Shown here: piece by piece, positions 25,780-37,392 of the stretch
Layout of the letters: the number at the start of each line of letters is the position of its first letter
Numbering within the stretch: the stretch's first letter is position 1
Assembly (NCBI GenBank): GCA_028285545.1
Contig: JANQPA010000107.1
Location: 1-64,000, forward strand
DNA length: 64,000 nucleotides
Direction: 5' to 3'
Source of the DNA: Saprospiraceae bacterium
Lineage (GTDB): Bacteria > Bacteroidota > Bacteroidia > Chitinophagales > Saprospiraceae
The notes under the pieces: model-generated
The model's database searches: none
The model's input: only the letters and a program-made list of their open reading frames with translations
What the model was told of the DNA's origin: nothing
Translations under genes and position numbers: made by a program

Positions 25780-26898
25780 ATGCATATTAAACCATTTAAA
25801 GCCATTTTCCCAAATCTTGATTATGTAACCTCAATAGACTCATTTTTTGGGAGTGTTAAGGAAGACTATCCAGAATATGTTGAAAGCGGATTTTTTAAAA
25901 AATCTGAAATTCCTGCAATTTATATTTACCAAATCCGGGAAAAACATCGAACCTACACGGGAGTAATTAGTTCCACAAAAATTGAAGATTATTTAGACGG
26001 GTACATCAAAAAGCATGAGTTCACCATTCCTGCTAAGGAACAAAGACAATTACAATTATTATTAAGAAGGAAGGCCATAGTTAAGCCTATACTGTTAACC
26101 TACCCAGATGTTCCCCAAATCAATGATCTGATGCAATCCGTGGTTGAAAAACAAGATCCAATATTTGACCTTGAATTCGAGGAGGAACAATCTCACCACC
26201 TGATTTGGGCGGTCAGTAATGAGGATCTATCGCAACAATTTAAGGATTTATTCGAGCAGCATGTTCCTCATAGCTTTATCGCAGATGGTCATCACCGCAC
26301 TTCTACAAATGCCTTATTGTATAATAGGGGTAAAACAGCTGAACAGAAAGAAAAATATAACACACTATTAAGTGCTTTTTTCCCGGCTTCTCAAATTGAC
26401 ATCTATGATTTTAACAGGGTCATTGAATTGGATGATACCGTAAGCCTGGCAAAATTTATGGCGCACTTATCGAACATCATGGAAATCCAGATACTTGATG
26501 GCCCCCAAAAGCCATCAAGCAAATATGAGATAACCATGATTTTAAATACAAACGAATGGTATCTCTTAAAATGGAAGCCTGAAGTTTTAAGTCATCAAAG
26601 ACATAGTAAAGAAGAAATACTACTTGATTGTTCCTTACTTGACACCTGGATTTTAAAGGATATTTTACAGTTGGAAGAGCCTAAAGAGAATGTCCAGGTT
26701 TTTTATATTGAAGGCCCTAAAGGACTTAACGGGATTCAAAAGAAGGTCAAAAAAAGTCGAAGGGCTATAGGATTTTGCCTTTATCCAGTACAATTTGAAG
26801 AAATGGTAACCCTTGTTAGCCATGGGAAAGTTTTACCTCCCAAGTCGACCTGGTTTGAACCAAGAATGAAGAATGGTCTAGTGGTTTTGGAGTTTTAA
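25780..26898 (+). CDS. DUF1015 family protein
   Basis: 372 residues. It begins MHIKPFKAIFPNLDYV and contains the family hallmark IADGHHRTSTNALLY near residue 167. DUF1015 proteins are widespread in Bacteroidota and often lie near serine-biosynthesis genes, but their biochemical activity is not established, and no serA or serC is visible here. A conserved His-rich ADGHHR motif suggests a metal or nucleotide site. The amidohydrolase gene follows after 73 bp on the same strand. Confidence 0.9.
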   Translation: MHIKPFKAIFPNLDYVTSIDSFFGSVKEDYPEYVESGFFKKSEIPAIYIYQIREKHRTYTGVISSTKIEDYLDGYIKKHEFTIPAKEQRQLQLLLRRKAIVKPILLTYPDVPQINDLMQSVVEKQDPIFDLEFEEEQSHHLIWAVSNEDLSQQFKDLFEQHVPHSFIADGHHRTSTNALLYNRGKTAEQKEKYNTLLSAFFPASQIDIYDFNRVIELDDTVSLAKFMAHLSNIMEIQILDGPQKPSSKYEITMILNTNEWYLLKWKPEVLSHQRHSKEEILLDCSLLDTWILKDILQLEEPKENVQVFYIEGPKGLNGIQKKVKKSRRAIGFCLYPVQFEEMVTLVSHGKVLPPKSTWFEPRMKNGLVVLEF

Positions 26899-26971
26899 TA
26901 CAGGACAAATAACCGCAATTAAGAAAGATAAAAAAAAAATTTAAGCCAATTCAAAATTAAATATTCGCTTA

Positions 26972-28150
26972 ATGAAAAAGATCTCCGCAGATTTTTTATA
27001 CCCTATTTCCTCAGATCCGATTAAAGAAGGTGTTCTTATTTTAGATGATGATGGCAAAGTATTAGACATTAGCTCAAGGGATGAACATGATTTGAGTAGC
27101 ATCGACATCCATTCAGGGGTTCTGTGTCCTGGTTTTATTAATACCCATTGCCATCTGGAGTTGTCCCATATGAAATCCATGGTGAATACCGGCACAGGAC
27201 TTATCCCTTTTATCCATTCGGTGGTGACTATGAGGGATATTCCTGAGGAAAAAATCCTGGAAGCCATAAAAAAAGGGGATCAATCTATGTATGATAATGG
27301 CATTGTGGCCGTGGGTGATATTTCCAATAAATTAGACACTGTAGCTTGTAAGAATGAAAGCCCTATACGCTATTATACCTTTGTGGAGATGTTTGATTTT
27401 CTTCAGAATGATCAGGCAGAACAGCATTACCAAAATTTTAGTGGAGCCTATCAGGGTCAAAGTAATATGGGACTTAATCAAAAGAGTTGTGTACCACATG
27501 CCCCTTATACTGTTTCGCCCAGGCTTTTTGAAATGATCGAAGAAACCAACAAAGAAGAAAACCTGACCATTAGTATACACAATCAAGAAACTCCTCATGA
27601 AAATGCCTTGTTTTTGACCAAAACCGGGGATCTAATTGATTTCTATAAGGGTTTTGGTATGTCCTTGGATCATTTTAATCCTACAGGAAAAACTGCTATT
27701 CACTATGCTCTGCAGCATATGAATCCTAATCACAGAACCTTATTTGTTCACAACACGATGACCAATGCTGAAGATATTCAGGCAGCCCATACCTGGAGCG
27801 ATAAAGTGTATTGGGCTACTTGTGCCAATGCCAATTTATACATCGAAAACCGGCTTCCCAATTACAAAACATTCATAGAAAATAATGCCAGGATGACTAT
27901 AGGCACCGATAGCCTTACCTCCAACTGGCAATTATCAGTCTTGGAAGAAATGAAAACCATTTCCAGATTCCAATCTTATGTTTCGTTTGATACTTTACTT
28001 AGATGGGCTACCTTAAATGGAGCAGAGGCCTTGGGATATGATTCTGACCTTGGAAGTTTTGAAAAAGGAAAAACTCCCGGAGTCAATTTAATAAGTATTG
28101 GAACTAATCTGCAACTAAGTCAGGATGTCACTGTTCAAAGATTGCTTTAA
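26972..28150 (+). CDS. Amidohydrolase family protein (deaminase-like)
   Basis: 392 residues. The metal-site motifs are in family order: NTHCHLELSH (HxH) after LCPGFI, ISIHNQETPHEN, LFVHNTMTN and GTDSLTSN (Asp). This is the cytosine deaminase/aminodeoxyfutalosine deaminase-like branch common in Bacteroidota. A role in the futalosine route to menaquinone is possible by resemblance only; no other mqn gene is present. It is followed by a mirrored repeat and converges on the S9 peptidase gene. Confidence 0.82.
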   Translation: MKKISADFLYPISSDPIKEGVLILDDDGKVLDISSRDEHDLSSIDIHSGVLCPGFINTHCHLELSHMKSMVNTGTGLIPFIHSVVTMRDIPEEKILEAIKKGDQSMYDNGIVAVGDISNKLDTVACKNESPIRYYTFVEMFDFLQNDQAEQHYQNFSGAYQGQSNMGLNQKSCVPHAPYTVSPRLFEMIEETNKEENLTISIHNQETPHENALFLTKTGDLIDFYKGFGMSLDHFNPTGKTAIHYALQHMNPNHRTLFVHNTMTNAEDIQAAHTWSDKVYWATCANANLYIENRLPNYKTFIENNARMTIGTDSLTSNWQLSVLEEMKTISRFQSYVSFDTLLRWATLNGAEALGYDSDLGSFEKGKTPGVNLISIGTNLQLSQDVTVQRLL

Positions 28151-28159
28151 TCCATAGAT

Positions 28160-30273
<2,114 letters not shown>

Positions 30274-30413
30274 ATTCCTGATGATTTTATTTGGAAAAAT
30301 AAAGATTGGTTCAGGAATAAAGATAGTGGTTTTTACTTAATCGAGGGACTTCTAAGAATTCTCAAAAATCAGTAAATCTTTCCATAAACTTATAAAAGTA
30401 ACAGATCTGAGAT

Positions 30414-30752
30414 TTATTTTTCTACTCCCACAATTCCAATACGGCTTGCTTTTTTAAAAAACAATTCACAGTCCCAGAATTCATTTTGAACACAGGGTAC
30501 ATGACCTTCACAGCTGACAGGGTAACTAATCATATCAATACAATTATTACCTAAAAGATAGTATTGATAACCTTTATATTGATAGAGGGTAAAAAAATAC
30601 CTGCAGCCTAGGTCCTGTCCATTGTAGATCTCCATTCCTGCGTTTTCAAGAAATTCTTTTTGGCAGTTTTTGGTAATCATTTCTTGCTTTGTACAACAAT
30701 TAAATACCATACACAAAATCAATAATCCCAGCGCTTTTCGGAGGTCCATCAC
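30414..30752 (-). CDS. Small Cys-rich lipoprotein, function unknown
   Basis: 112 residues, not recognised. A signal peptide ends in a lipobox-like segment (LCMVFNCC), so the mature protein likely starts at a lipidated Cys. Six further Cys residues (KNC, GC, NNC, SC, PC, WDC) suggest disulfides in the periplasm or outside the cell. It is monocistronic, between the S9 peptidase and the T9SS cargo gene. Confidence 0.65.
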   Translation of the reverse strand: MMDLRKALGLLILCMVFNCCTKQEMITKNCQKEFLENAGMEIYNGQDLGCRYFFTLYQYKGYQYYLLGNNCIDMISYPVSCEGHVPCVQNEFWDCELFFKKASRIGIVGVEK

Positions 30753-30847
30753 TTATTTTTCTGTTAGATAATTAATAAGCTAAGACAGGCCCTTACACTT
30801 GGATCGTTGGTAAATTAGGAAATAAAAATCAGAGATCTGAATACAAT

Positions 30848-31930
30848 CTAGTTGATAGACAATTGTATTACCTTAACCGTATTATTTTTCTGGTCTACAA
30901 ACTTGGCTAAATATAGGCCTCCCAGAGGTCCATTATCAAAATCCAGATTGTTCATTCCAGGTGCAAGTTTTTGTTCTAGAATGAGTGCACCGTTTAAATT
31001 ATACAATCTAAGGATCCTTTCACTCTTTGAACCATTAAATATATTGATCTGCTGGCCTCTTTTAACAGGATTGGGGAATACATTTAAGATACTACCCGAA
31101 TTTTTATTATTAAAAGTAAGGATATCTGAATATTCAAAAGTACCATCAAAATCAGTCTGCATTAATCGGTAATAGGATATTCCTTCAAATGGATTGTTAT
31201 CCACAAAGGAGTAATTTAGGTTTTCTGTACTTGTTCCTGCTCCTTTGACCCGTGCAATGGCAAAGTATTCAAGTCCATCCCTTGATTTTTCAAGAGTAAA
31301 ATAATCATTATTGGTTTCCGAACTGGTGGTCCATTGAACATGGGCTTTATCATCTGATGAATGAACAGAAAAAGAATAAAGCTCGATGGGAACCAGATTA
31401 GTCCCACATCCACTAGAGCAATCTTGTCCAAAGATGGTTCCTCCATCGGTAAGTATGGAAGCGGCTGAAATGGAGCCTGTTCCATCTGTAGTACCTCCTT
31501 TATTGGTATAAGAGCCATTCAAAATTACCTGGCCATTGATGGTGACCATACCATTTTCATTAATAAAGCTTCCATTTCCTTGAACGGTACCATTAATAAG
31601 GATAGTGCCTCCATAATTTTCAAAATTACCGGTTAAGGTGATCATACTACCTGAATTCACCGTGGTTTCACCGTTAGCTTGAACGATGTAATTGCCTGAT
31701 AGTAAAATTTTTGCACCATCTTTTAGAATTAGGTTCCCATTCGTTATTTGAACGTTACTAGAAAGGGTGAGTGTAATATTTCCACATACGGTTAAAGTAT
31801 AACCATTGTCAATATTGACGCCAGCATGTGATTGGTTGGTGGTAATGGTTACATTCATTCCTGTTACATCCAATTGTGCGGACAAAACGGTAGGCAATGC
31901 TAATAATAGCATCCAAATGAAATTTTTCAT
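30848..31930 (-). CDS. T9SS type A-sorted beta-solenoid surface protein
   Basis: From the ATG at 31930 it has a signal peptide (KNFIWMLLLALPTVLSAQ); an upstream in-frame ATG at 31966 lacks this feature. Residues about 20-165 are repetitive short strands (GNITLTLSSNVQITNG, GNLILKDGAKILLSG, GTILINGTVQGNGSF), a right-handed beta-solenoid. A fibronectin-like domain (VHSSDDKAHVQWTTSSETNNDYF) follows, then the type A C-terminal sorting domain (FPNPVKRGQQINIFN...GGLYLAKF). It should be exported by the type IX secretion system. The ligand is unknown. Confidence 0.9.
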   Translation of the reverse strand: MKNFIWMLLLALPTVLSAQLDVTGMNVTITTNQSHAGVNIDNGYTLTVCGNITLTLSSNVQITNGNLILKDGAKILLSGNYIVQANGETTVNSGSMITLTGNFENYGGTILINGTVQGNGSFINENGMVTINGQVILNGSYTNKGGTTDGTGSISAASILTDGGTIFGQDCSSGCGTNLVPIELYSFSVHSSDDKAHVQWTTSSETNNDYFTLEKSRDGLEYFAIARVKGAGTSTENLNYSFVDNNPFEGISYYRLMQTDFDGTFEYSDILTFNNKNSGSILNVFPNPVKRGQQINIFNGSKSERILRLYNLNGALILEQKLAPGMNNLDFDNGPLGGLYLAKFVDQKNNTVKVIQLSIN

Positions 31931-32169
31931 AGTTCTCTCTTTTAAAATATGCCCTCCCCAGAGCAATAGGTCATGATATTTATAAACTCTTTCCCAAAAT
32001 TAAACTTTTTTTAAATATCTAAATTCCTCAATCAAACCGCATTCGATTCCTGAAATAGAAATTTCTTTCTATTTGACGATCATTCATCAATAGACTTACC
32101 AATTTAGACACCAAATATCAATTAGGTAACACTTTGGGAACGGGCAACTTTAAATATTAAAGAACAATT

Positions 32170-33993
32170 TCAATTTACTTTGAACCGAGGTGCTCCATAT
32201 CTACCTGAATTAAGACCTAACATTCTCATACTTTTCACTTTTCCATCTTTATCAAATTGAAAATAGAATTGTGCATTAACATCCTCCATTAGGAATCTTT
32301 CTTTTGAATCAGGGATAAGATGATGTTCGGAATTACCAGATATAAATTCACACATAAGTTTTTGATTTCTTTGAAAAATTCTGATGGCCGTTTCAGGAGT
32401 ATTATCATATTGGTATTTACCTAGGTAATTGGAAATATTTGCCACTTTATAGGATTGATAAACCTTCTTTTCTCCCAGTTGAGCCAGCATTTCCCGTGCT
32501 TCTTCAAATCTGGGATGAAAATTTAGGCAAGATTTTAAATGCTGAACAGCTTTTTCTTTATTCCCATGTTCTTTCCAGGCTCTTGCCAGAGCATAATGAG
32601 TATGATACCAATCAGGATAAACTTTAAGGTTTAAATCAAGTACCCTGATCGCTTCCATCCATTTATCCTCTTCAATTAGTTCATCCCCAAGTTGTAGGAG
32701 GACTCGCCATTCCAATTTTTCAAAAATTTTAAATTCCGGATTTTCTACTGCTACTTCTTCAAATACTTTGGTGGCTTTTTTGGCTCCCTGATCTCGGATC
32801 ATTTTTAAAAATTGAATCTGTGTTGGGGGTATCTTTTTACCTTTGGTGTATCTTTTACTGATTAGTTTACCATTCCAACCATTTTCCTCAGGACTTGCTA
32901 CCAAAAACTTCAAAGCTTCTTCCTTTTTTTTCAAATAAGCATTCATGAACTCAAGTGTGAATTTGCATTGCTTCGGATAAGCCTGGATGGCATTTTCACC
33001 TTCATTTTCAGGATTGAATAAATAATTAAAAAAAATAGAGGAAGAACTGAAATCCCAATGGTTCAGGGAAGCAAAACGGATGAGGTGGGCATCAGCGAAG
33101 CGCATCTGGTCTAAAAAGGTGGAAGGATTACGATCAGGGAAGTTTTTGTTCTTACTAATTTGCAGAAAAGCAGCTCTCATTTTCAAAGGGTCAAAATAAT
33201 AGGCATCTTCCATTAAACCTAAATATCCTTCAGAAGCGATTGAACCATCCAAACTGACGACTGCATCGATGTGGTAATTTTTTAATGCCAACACTATATT
33301 TGATAATCCACCAATACTATATCCTATCACTCCTATTTTTTCAAAATGAACATTTGGATAGTCACGTAAATAGTTTAGTAGAAAAGACAGATCCTGATAC
33401 TGGGTCTCTATATCCTCCAAATTACCGCTTTGCATATTGTTAGAATTAGTTCCTTTGGCAGGAACCGCAGCTACTATAAAGCCGTGACTTGCCAGATATT
33501 CACACAACACCAAATTTTCTTCTACGGATGCGCTCAAACTCGGAGCATATAAAATAAGTGGAAATTTCCCTGGCTGAGCTTTCGGCTCTTTTATAGCCAT
33601 TGATTTAAGTCCTCCGATTGGATGGCCTAAAAATTTATAACCCTTTAAGTCCAAGTCAAGCTCTTTTTTATCTTCATCAGATAAAGGATCGAGATAATCT
33701 TCCCGTTCGGCAAGGTAGAAATACTCCTTTAGCATCATATAATCTGATGTAGCACTTGCCTGGGCGGGATACCAGATGGCCATCTGCATGAGTCGGTTGG
33801 TGTTTTCTCCTTCCAGTTCGCCTTCATAATTGTATTTAGGCTGATAACTCCTTGAATAATCGTATTGATATTTTACCGTAAAGCCCACCTGATATGGACC
33901 TGATTCCAGGTCCTGAAAAAAGAAAGATTGAGCATTAAGATCCAGATGGTTTGCGAAGATTAAAATGGAAAAAAGGCTAATAAGTCGATTCAT
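32170..33993 (-). CDS. Secreted PAF-acetylhydrolase-like hydrolase fused to TPR
   Basis: 607 residues with a signal peptide. The first two-thirds is an alpha/beta hydrolase of the platelet-activating-factor acetylhydrolase/dienelactone-hydrolase type: FPLILYAPSLSASVEENL, the nucleophile elbow IGVIGYSIGGLSN and SLDGSIASEGY. Residues about 420-510 form two tetratricopeptide units (EAIRVLDLNLKVYPDWYHTHYALAR, AVQHLKSCLNFHPRFEEAREML). A strand-rich tail (KLMCEFISGNSEHHLIP) resembles the C-terminal domain of some Bacteroidota esterases. The fusion suggests a protein-protein scaffold at the envelope. Substrate not known. Confidence 0.85.
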   Translation of the reverse strand: MNRLISLFSILIFANHLDLNAQSFFFQDLESGPYQVGFTVKYQYDYSRSYQPKYNYEGELEGENTNRLMQMAIWYPAQASATSDYMMLKEYFYLAEREDYLDPLSDEDKKELDLDLKGYKFLGHPIGGLKSMAIKEPKAQPGKFPLILYAPSLSASVEENLVLCEYLASHGFIVAAVPAKGTNSNNMQSGNLEDIETQYQDLSFLLNYLRDYPNVHFEKIGVIGYSIGGLSNIVLALKNYHIDAVVSLDGSIASEGYLGLMEDAYYFDPLKMRAAFLQISKNKNFPDRNPSTFLDQMRFADAHLIRFASLNHWDFSSSSIFFNYLFNPENEGENAIQAYPKQCKFTLEFMNAYLKKKEEALKFLVASPEENGWNGKLISKRYTKGKKIPPTQIQFLKMIRDQGAKKATKVFEEVAVENPEFKIFEKLEWRVLLQLGDELIEEDKWMEAIRVLDLNLKVYPDWYHTHYALARAWKEHGNKEKAVQHLKSCLNFHPRFEEAREMLAQLGEKKVYQSYKVANISNYLGKYQYDNTPETAIRIFQRNQKLMCEFISGNSEHHLIPDSKERFLMEDVNAQFYFQFDKDGKVKSMRMLGLNSGRYGAPRFKVN

Positions 33994-34028
33994 TGATAAT
34001 TTTCATTTTTCCCAATGACCGACAAAAA

Positions 34029-34090
34029 GATGGAAAGTTGGATTTAAAAAATTCCACCTTCCACCTTCCACCTTCAACCTTCCACCTTTT
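34029..34090. repeat. CCACCTT tandem array with weak complementary arm
   Basis: Five CCACCTT/CAACCTT units lie at 34053-34090. GATGGAAAGTTGGA (34029-34042) is a partial reverse complement. The element sits in the divergent gap before the plus-strand membrane-protein gene, so it cannot be a terminator for a minus-strand gene. Confidence 0.75.
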
Positions 34091-34146
34091 CAAATACTTT
34101 CCTTAAATTTAATTTTTTATTTAATCACCTGAAGTTCTATATACAA

Positions 34147-35448
34147 ATGGAAACAACCTTAGAAGCAGTTCGTCCCTGGTCTTGGACCAGAAAGTTAGTT
34201 TTTCGCTTTTTTTTCGTCTTTTTTGGATTATTTGTTTTTCCCTTTCCTTTGAATGTTATTCCCGGCATTTCGGCTATTTCACAGCCCTACAGCAAATTCT
34301 GGACCTGGCTAATCAATTTAACAGGAAAAAATATTCTAGGGATTCAGGAGGAAATTACTTCTACTGTTACTGGAAGTGGAGACAAGCTTTATAACTGGGT
34401 TCAATATTTCACAATTTTATTACTTGCCATTTTAGTAACTATTATTTGGTCTATCCTGGATCGAAACCGGGCTCATTATAAAAAACTTGCTAAGTGGTTT
34501 TTGCTCTTCTTGACTTATTATTTGGCCTATTTCATGTTCGTTTACGGCATTATTAAGCTATTCTATCTTCAGTTTGGCCCTCCTAATCTTGAGCGTTTAT
34601 TTCAAACCTTAGGCCAGATATCTCCTATGCGCCTTTTATGGACCTTCATGGGATTTTCGGAATCATATACTATGTTTTCGGGTGCCTGTGAAACCCTGGC
34701 AGGCCTATTATTAGTCTTTAGAAGAACCCGTACTTTGGGTGGGCTGGTAGCCTTTGGAGTAATGCTAAATGTATTTATGTTAAATATGAGTTATGATGTT
34801 CCCGTCAAGTTGTTTTCTCTTCAACTAATGATTATGGGTATATATATTGCCTCTCAGGATTTCAGCAGACTATTTAACTTTTTCTTCCTTAATAAAGCTG
34901 TCCCACCGGCGGATCATTCCCCAATGTTTTCTAGTAAGACAGGTAAATATATTACCCTTACTGTCCAAATACTTTTAGTAGGCTACTTTATTCTTAATTT
35001 GGCCATTAGCAGTAGTGGCAATAGAAAGCGATATGGTCCGGAGCGGCAAAAATCTGAACACTATGGAGTGTATAATGTAGAGACCTTTGTAATAAATAAT
35101 GACACTCTCCCCCCATTAACCACTGATTCAATACGCTGGAAACGCCTATTAATTGATTATCCAAGATTTATTTCGGTCATCCAAATGGATGAAAAATTAC
35201 AAAGGTATAATTCTCAATTAGATACTACTAAACAACAATATACCTTGACTATTGGACGGGATACCATTAATAAATATGTGATGGATTATGAGTTTATAGG
35301 AAAGGACATGAAAATGAGTGGAGTACTCAAAGGAGATACAGTGCAGATCGATATGAAGTATTACGATATAGAAAATTTTGGCCTATTAAACAGAGGGTTT
35401 CATTGGATTAATGAAGTACCTTATAATCGGTATAATTATAATAACTAA
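34147..35448 (+). CDS. DoxX-like polytopic membrane protein
   Basis: 433 residues. There are about eight membrane helices: an N-terminal one (FFFVFFGLFVFPFPLNVIPG), a central block with YFTILLLAILVTIIWSIL and FLLFLTYYLAYFMFVYGIIKLFYLQF, and a helix pair of the DoxX type (MFSGACETLAGLLLVFRRTRTLGGLVAFGVML). The C-terminal 120 residues are soluble (LTTDSIRWKRLLIDYPRFISVIQM) and of unknown fold. No catalytic residues are visible. The gene has its own promoter region and no same-strand neighbours. Confidence 0.75.
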   Translation: METTLEAVRPWSWTRKLVFRFFFVFFGLFVFPFPLNVIPGISAISQPYSKFWTWLINLTGKNILGIQEEITSTVTGSGDKLYNWVQYFTILLLAILVTIIWSILDRNRAHYKKLAKWFLLFLTYYLAYFMFVYGIIKLFYLQFGPPNLERLFQTLGQISPMRLLWTFMGFSESYTMFSGACETLAGLLLVFRRTRTLGGLVAFGVMLNVFMLNMSYDVPVKLFSLQLMIMGIYIASQDFSRLFNFFFLNKAVPPADHSPMFSSKTGKYITLTVQILLVGYFILNLAISSSGNRKRYGPERQKSEHYGVYNVETFVINNDTLPPLTTDSIRWKRLLIDYPRFISVIQMDEKLQRYNSQLDTTKQQYTLTIGRDTINKYVMDYEFIGKDMKMSGVLKGDTVQIDMKYYDIENFGLLNRGFHWINEVPYNRYNYNN

Positions 35449-35505
35449 TTTGAGTTGCGTTGCAACTTGTATAAAGTAAAGAGTATTATTAATATAATCA
35501 TTTTT

Positions 35506-35599
35506 TGCCACTGATGAACACTGATTTGGCTGATCTGTGCAGTCTCGGAATTTTCTAAATGTAGAGGCCAACAGCTAAATCAGCGTGTATCAGCGACCA
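35506..35599. repeat. Diverged 28-bp inverted repeat (intergenic element)
   Basis: TGCCACTGATGAACACTGAT (from 35506) and a later ATCAGCGTGTATCAGCGACC (to about 35598) are about 70% identical as reverse complements across 27-28 bases, with a 40-base centre. It lies between convergent genes. A smaller hairpin (AGTTGC GTT GCAACT) follows the stop of the upstream gene near 35452-35466. Confidence 0.75.
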
Positions 35600-35643
35600 T
35601 TTGGAATTAATTTATTCCCGGGAAGAAAAACTTAATTACCTTG

Positions 35644-36072
35644 TTACAGATAAAAATACAGGCCTATCACACAAAGAAAAAAATAAGGAATCAAGGTAGC
35701 TGCTCCAGCATAATCTTTTGCAAGACGTTGGCCAAAAAACAATTGTACAATTGACAAGCAGGCCATTAGAGCGCCAAGAAATGCCAGGTCTGCATTACCT
35801 GTAAACAACATTATCAATATGCCGATTCCTGAAAGAAACCCGGCAGCTAATTCAGAAATGGTAATGACAGGCATTAGAATAGGGACGGTACCATTCAAAA
35901 TAGATTTTTCAAAATGGCTGGTGTAAAAAGCTTTTTCTCCCTTATAGTTAAACACTTTGTCTAATCCTGATTGAATAAATAAAATACTCATCATCAATGA
36001 AAAGAAAATCTGGAGAATTACTAATTGGGAAATCCCGTTTTCGGCGAGCCAGTTTACAATGTTGCTTTCCAT
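35644..36072 (-). CDS. DoxX family membrane protein
   Basis: 142 residues with four membrane helices (LVILQIFFSLMMSILFIQSGLDKVF, VPILMPVITISELAAGFLSGIGILIMLF, LAFLGALMACLSIVQLFFG, AATLIPYFFLCVIGLYFYL). The helix 1 ending SGLDKVFNY and the glycine pattern are DoxX-like. Some members handle quinols, but the substrate here cannot be read. It is monocistronic, with a candidate TATATTTG -7 box at 36101-36108 on the minus strand, about 29 bases before the start. Confidence 0.83.
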   Translation of the reverse strand: MESNIVNWLAENGISQLVILQIFFSLMMSILFIQSGLDKVFNYKGEKAFYTSHFEKSILNGTVPILMPVITISELAAGFLSGIGILIMLFTGNADLAFLGALMACLSIVQLFFGQRLAKDYAGAATLIPYFFLCVIGLYFYL

Positions 36073-36100
36073 AATTTGTATCCGATTTATTTGACCTCAA

Positions 36101-36108
36101 CAAATATA
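36101..36108 (-). promoter_or_regulatory. Possible -7 box for the DoxX gene
   Basis: TATATTTG on the minus strand matches TAnnTTTG 29 bases before the start codon. No clear -33 TTG is present. Confidence 0.4.
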
Positions 36109-36280
36109 CACTTTGTTCCTAAGCTAAAAAGGATCTTTTTCGGGGCCTTAAATGAAAAAATCGCCCCACTATCGTCATAGTGAAACGATCTAGATACATA
36201 CTTATGGGAATGGCTCTTTTGAATTTACTTGATTGTCAATATCCATTTAATAATTTGTTAGTAGCCAGAGCCTTGGAATT

Positions 36281-36733
36281 TTATTTTTTGGCACCCATTA
36301 TCTGATTTAAGTCATCTGATGCCTTTTTCATTTTCGGAAAAAATTCTGTCCAGTATTTTTTTTCAAGTATTGCTTTTTTTTCAGGATCTGATTCTGCATT
36401 TATTTCTGCCCATTTTTCACGATCCCTTTTACTCCACTCAGCCATTTTTTTCTGGTACGGCTCTATGGTTTTTCTTAAGGCAGCCCAGGCAGCTAATTGC
36501 TCTTCAAAACTGACCAGATCTAATTCTTTAAGCTCTTTTTCATTTTCAGTCCTTAATTGAACTATATTTTGGAAGAGGCTATCCGGAAGCTCATATTTAT
36601 CAACCAACTTTTGGAGGGCCAATAACTTTTCTTCTAGTTCAGCCTGTTCTGAAACATACTGATCTGGATTTTTTTCAGTACAGGCATTGAAAATACCTGC
36701 CATTAAAAAAAGAACAAACAATAGTTTTTTCAT
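36281..36733 (-). CDS. Small helical lipoprotein
   Basis: 151 residues from the ATG at 36733, which directly begins a lipoprotein signal peptide (KKLLFVLFLMAGIFNAC); the upstream in-frame ATG at 36796 would bury it. The mature part is highly charged and helical (EKELKELDLVSFEEQLAAWA, WSKRDREKWAEINAESD), with coiled-coil character. Not recognised as a known family. It starts 22 bp after a secreted Cys-rich protein gene and is probably in the same transcript. Confidence 0.7.
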   Translation of the reverse strand: MKKLLFVLFLMAGIFNACTEKNPDQYVSEQAELEEKLLALQKLVDKYELPDSLFQNIVQLRTENEKELKELDLVSFEEQLAAWAALRKTIEPYQKKMAEWSKRDREKWAEINAESDPEKKAILEKKYWTEFFPKMKKASDDLNQIMGAKK

Positions 36734-36755
36734 GAATAAAATTTTTGATAAGAAA

Positions 36756-37247
36756 TTAAAAGTCGCAACATCCTGTATCCACAAATTTGGAAGCATATCT
36801 CGCTACATGAATTTGATCTATAGTCTGGTTAAAAACACTAAATACTAGTGTTGCATTAAAAGTGGCCATTAAAAAGGGTGGAGAATAATGGGCATGTGAA
36901 TGGTCCAAAATGGAGAGGTATAAAGGAAAACAGCCGAAAGGATAGGAAGAATTTACCCCAACCTGCGCATTAGCCGGGCAGGAGGTCGGCGTATGGGAGC
37001 ATTGCGGATGTTCACATGGTTCTGTATAATAAATGGGAATCACCTTCGCATATCCTGAAATATTACACGGCACTGCTGCCACAACCGGTAGTATAGGCTC
37101 AGTTAAACTACACCCTCCTGGTGGATTACCTACATAACTAGAATTGCTCTGATTTTCATTATTCTCATGGCCAGTAAGTTGAGCAAAAGCTTCCTGTGAG
37201 AATAAACATAATAGCCCAGCTATTACAATAGAATAGGTTGTTTTCAT
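36756..37247 (-). CDS. Secreted Cys-rich hypothetical protein
   Basis: 163 residues, not recognised. A clear signal peptide (YSIVIAGLLCLFSQEAFAQ) precedes a mature part with about eight cysteines and four histidines (GGCSLTEP, VPCNISGY, EPCEHPQCSHTPTSCP, GCFPLYLS, DTGCCDF). The clustered EPCEHPQCSH motif could bind a metal, but this is a guess. A lipoprotein gene follows 22 bp downstream, so the pair may be a small secreted system. Confidence 0.7.
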   Translation of the reverse strand: MKTTYSIVIAGLLCLFSQEAFAQLTGHENNENQSNSSYVGNPPGGCSLTEPILPVVAAVPCNISGYAKVIPIYYTEPCEHPQCSHTPTSCPANAQVGVNSSYPFGCFPLYLSILDHSHAHYSPPFLMATFNATLVFSVFNQTIDQIHVARYASKFVDTGCCDF

Positions 37248-37392
37248 TCTTAGTGGTTTTAAATTAAGATACTTTAACTAGAATGCAAGGTAGGCTAAAA
37301 AGGAAGGCATATACCGGACAAGAACGGATATTAAAGGACATAGATAAAGTGAATTATCTATGCCTTCTGCATCACTCTAAATATATGATTGT

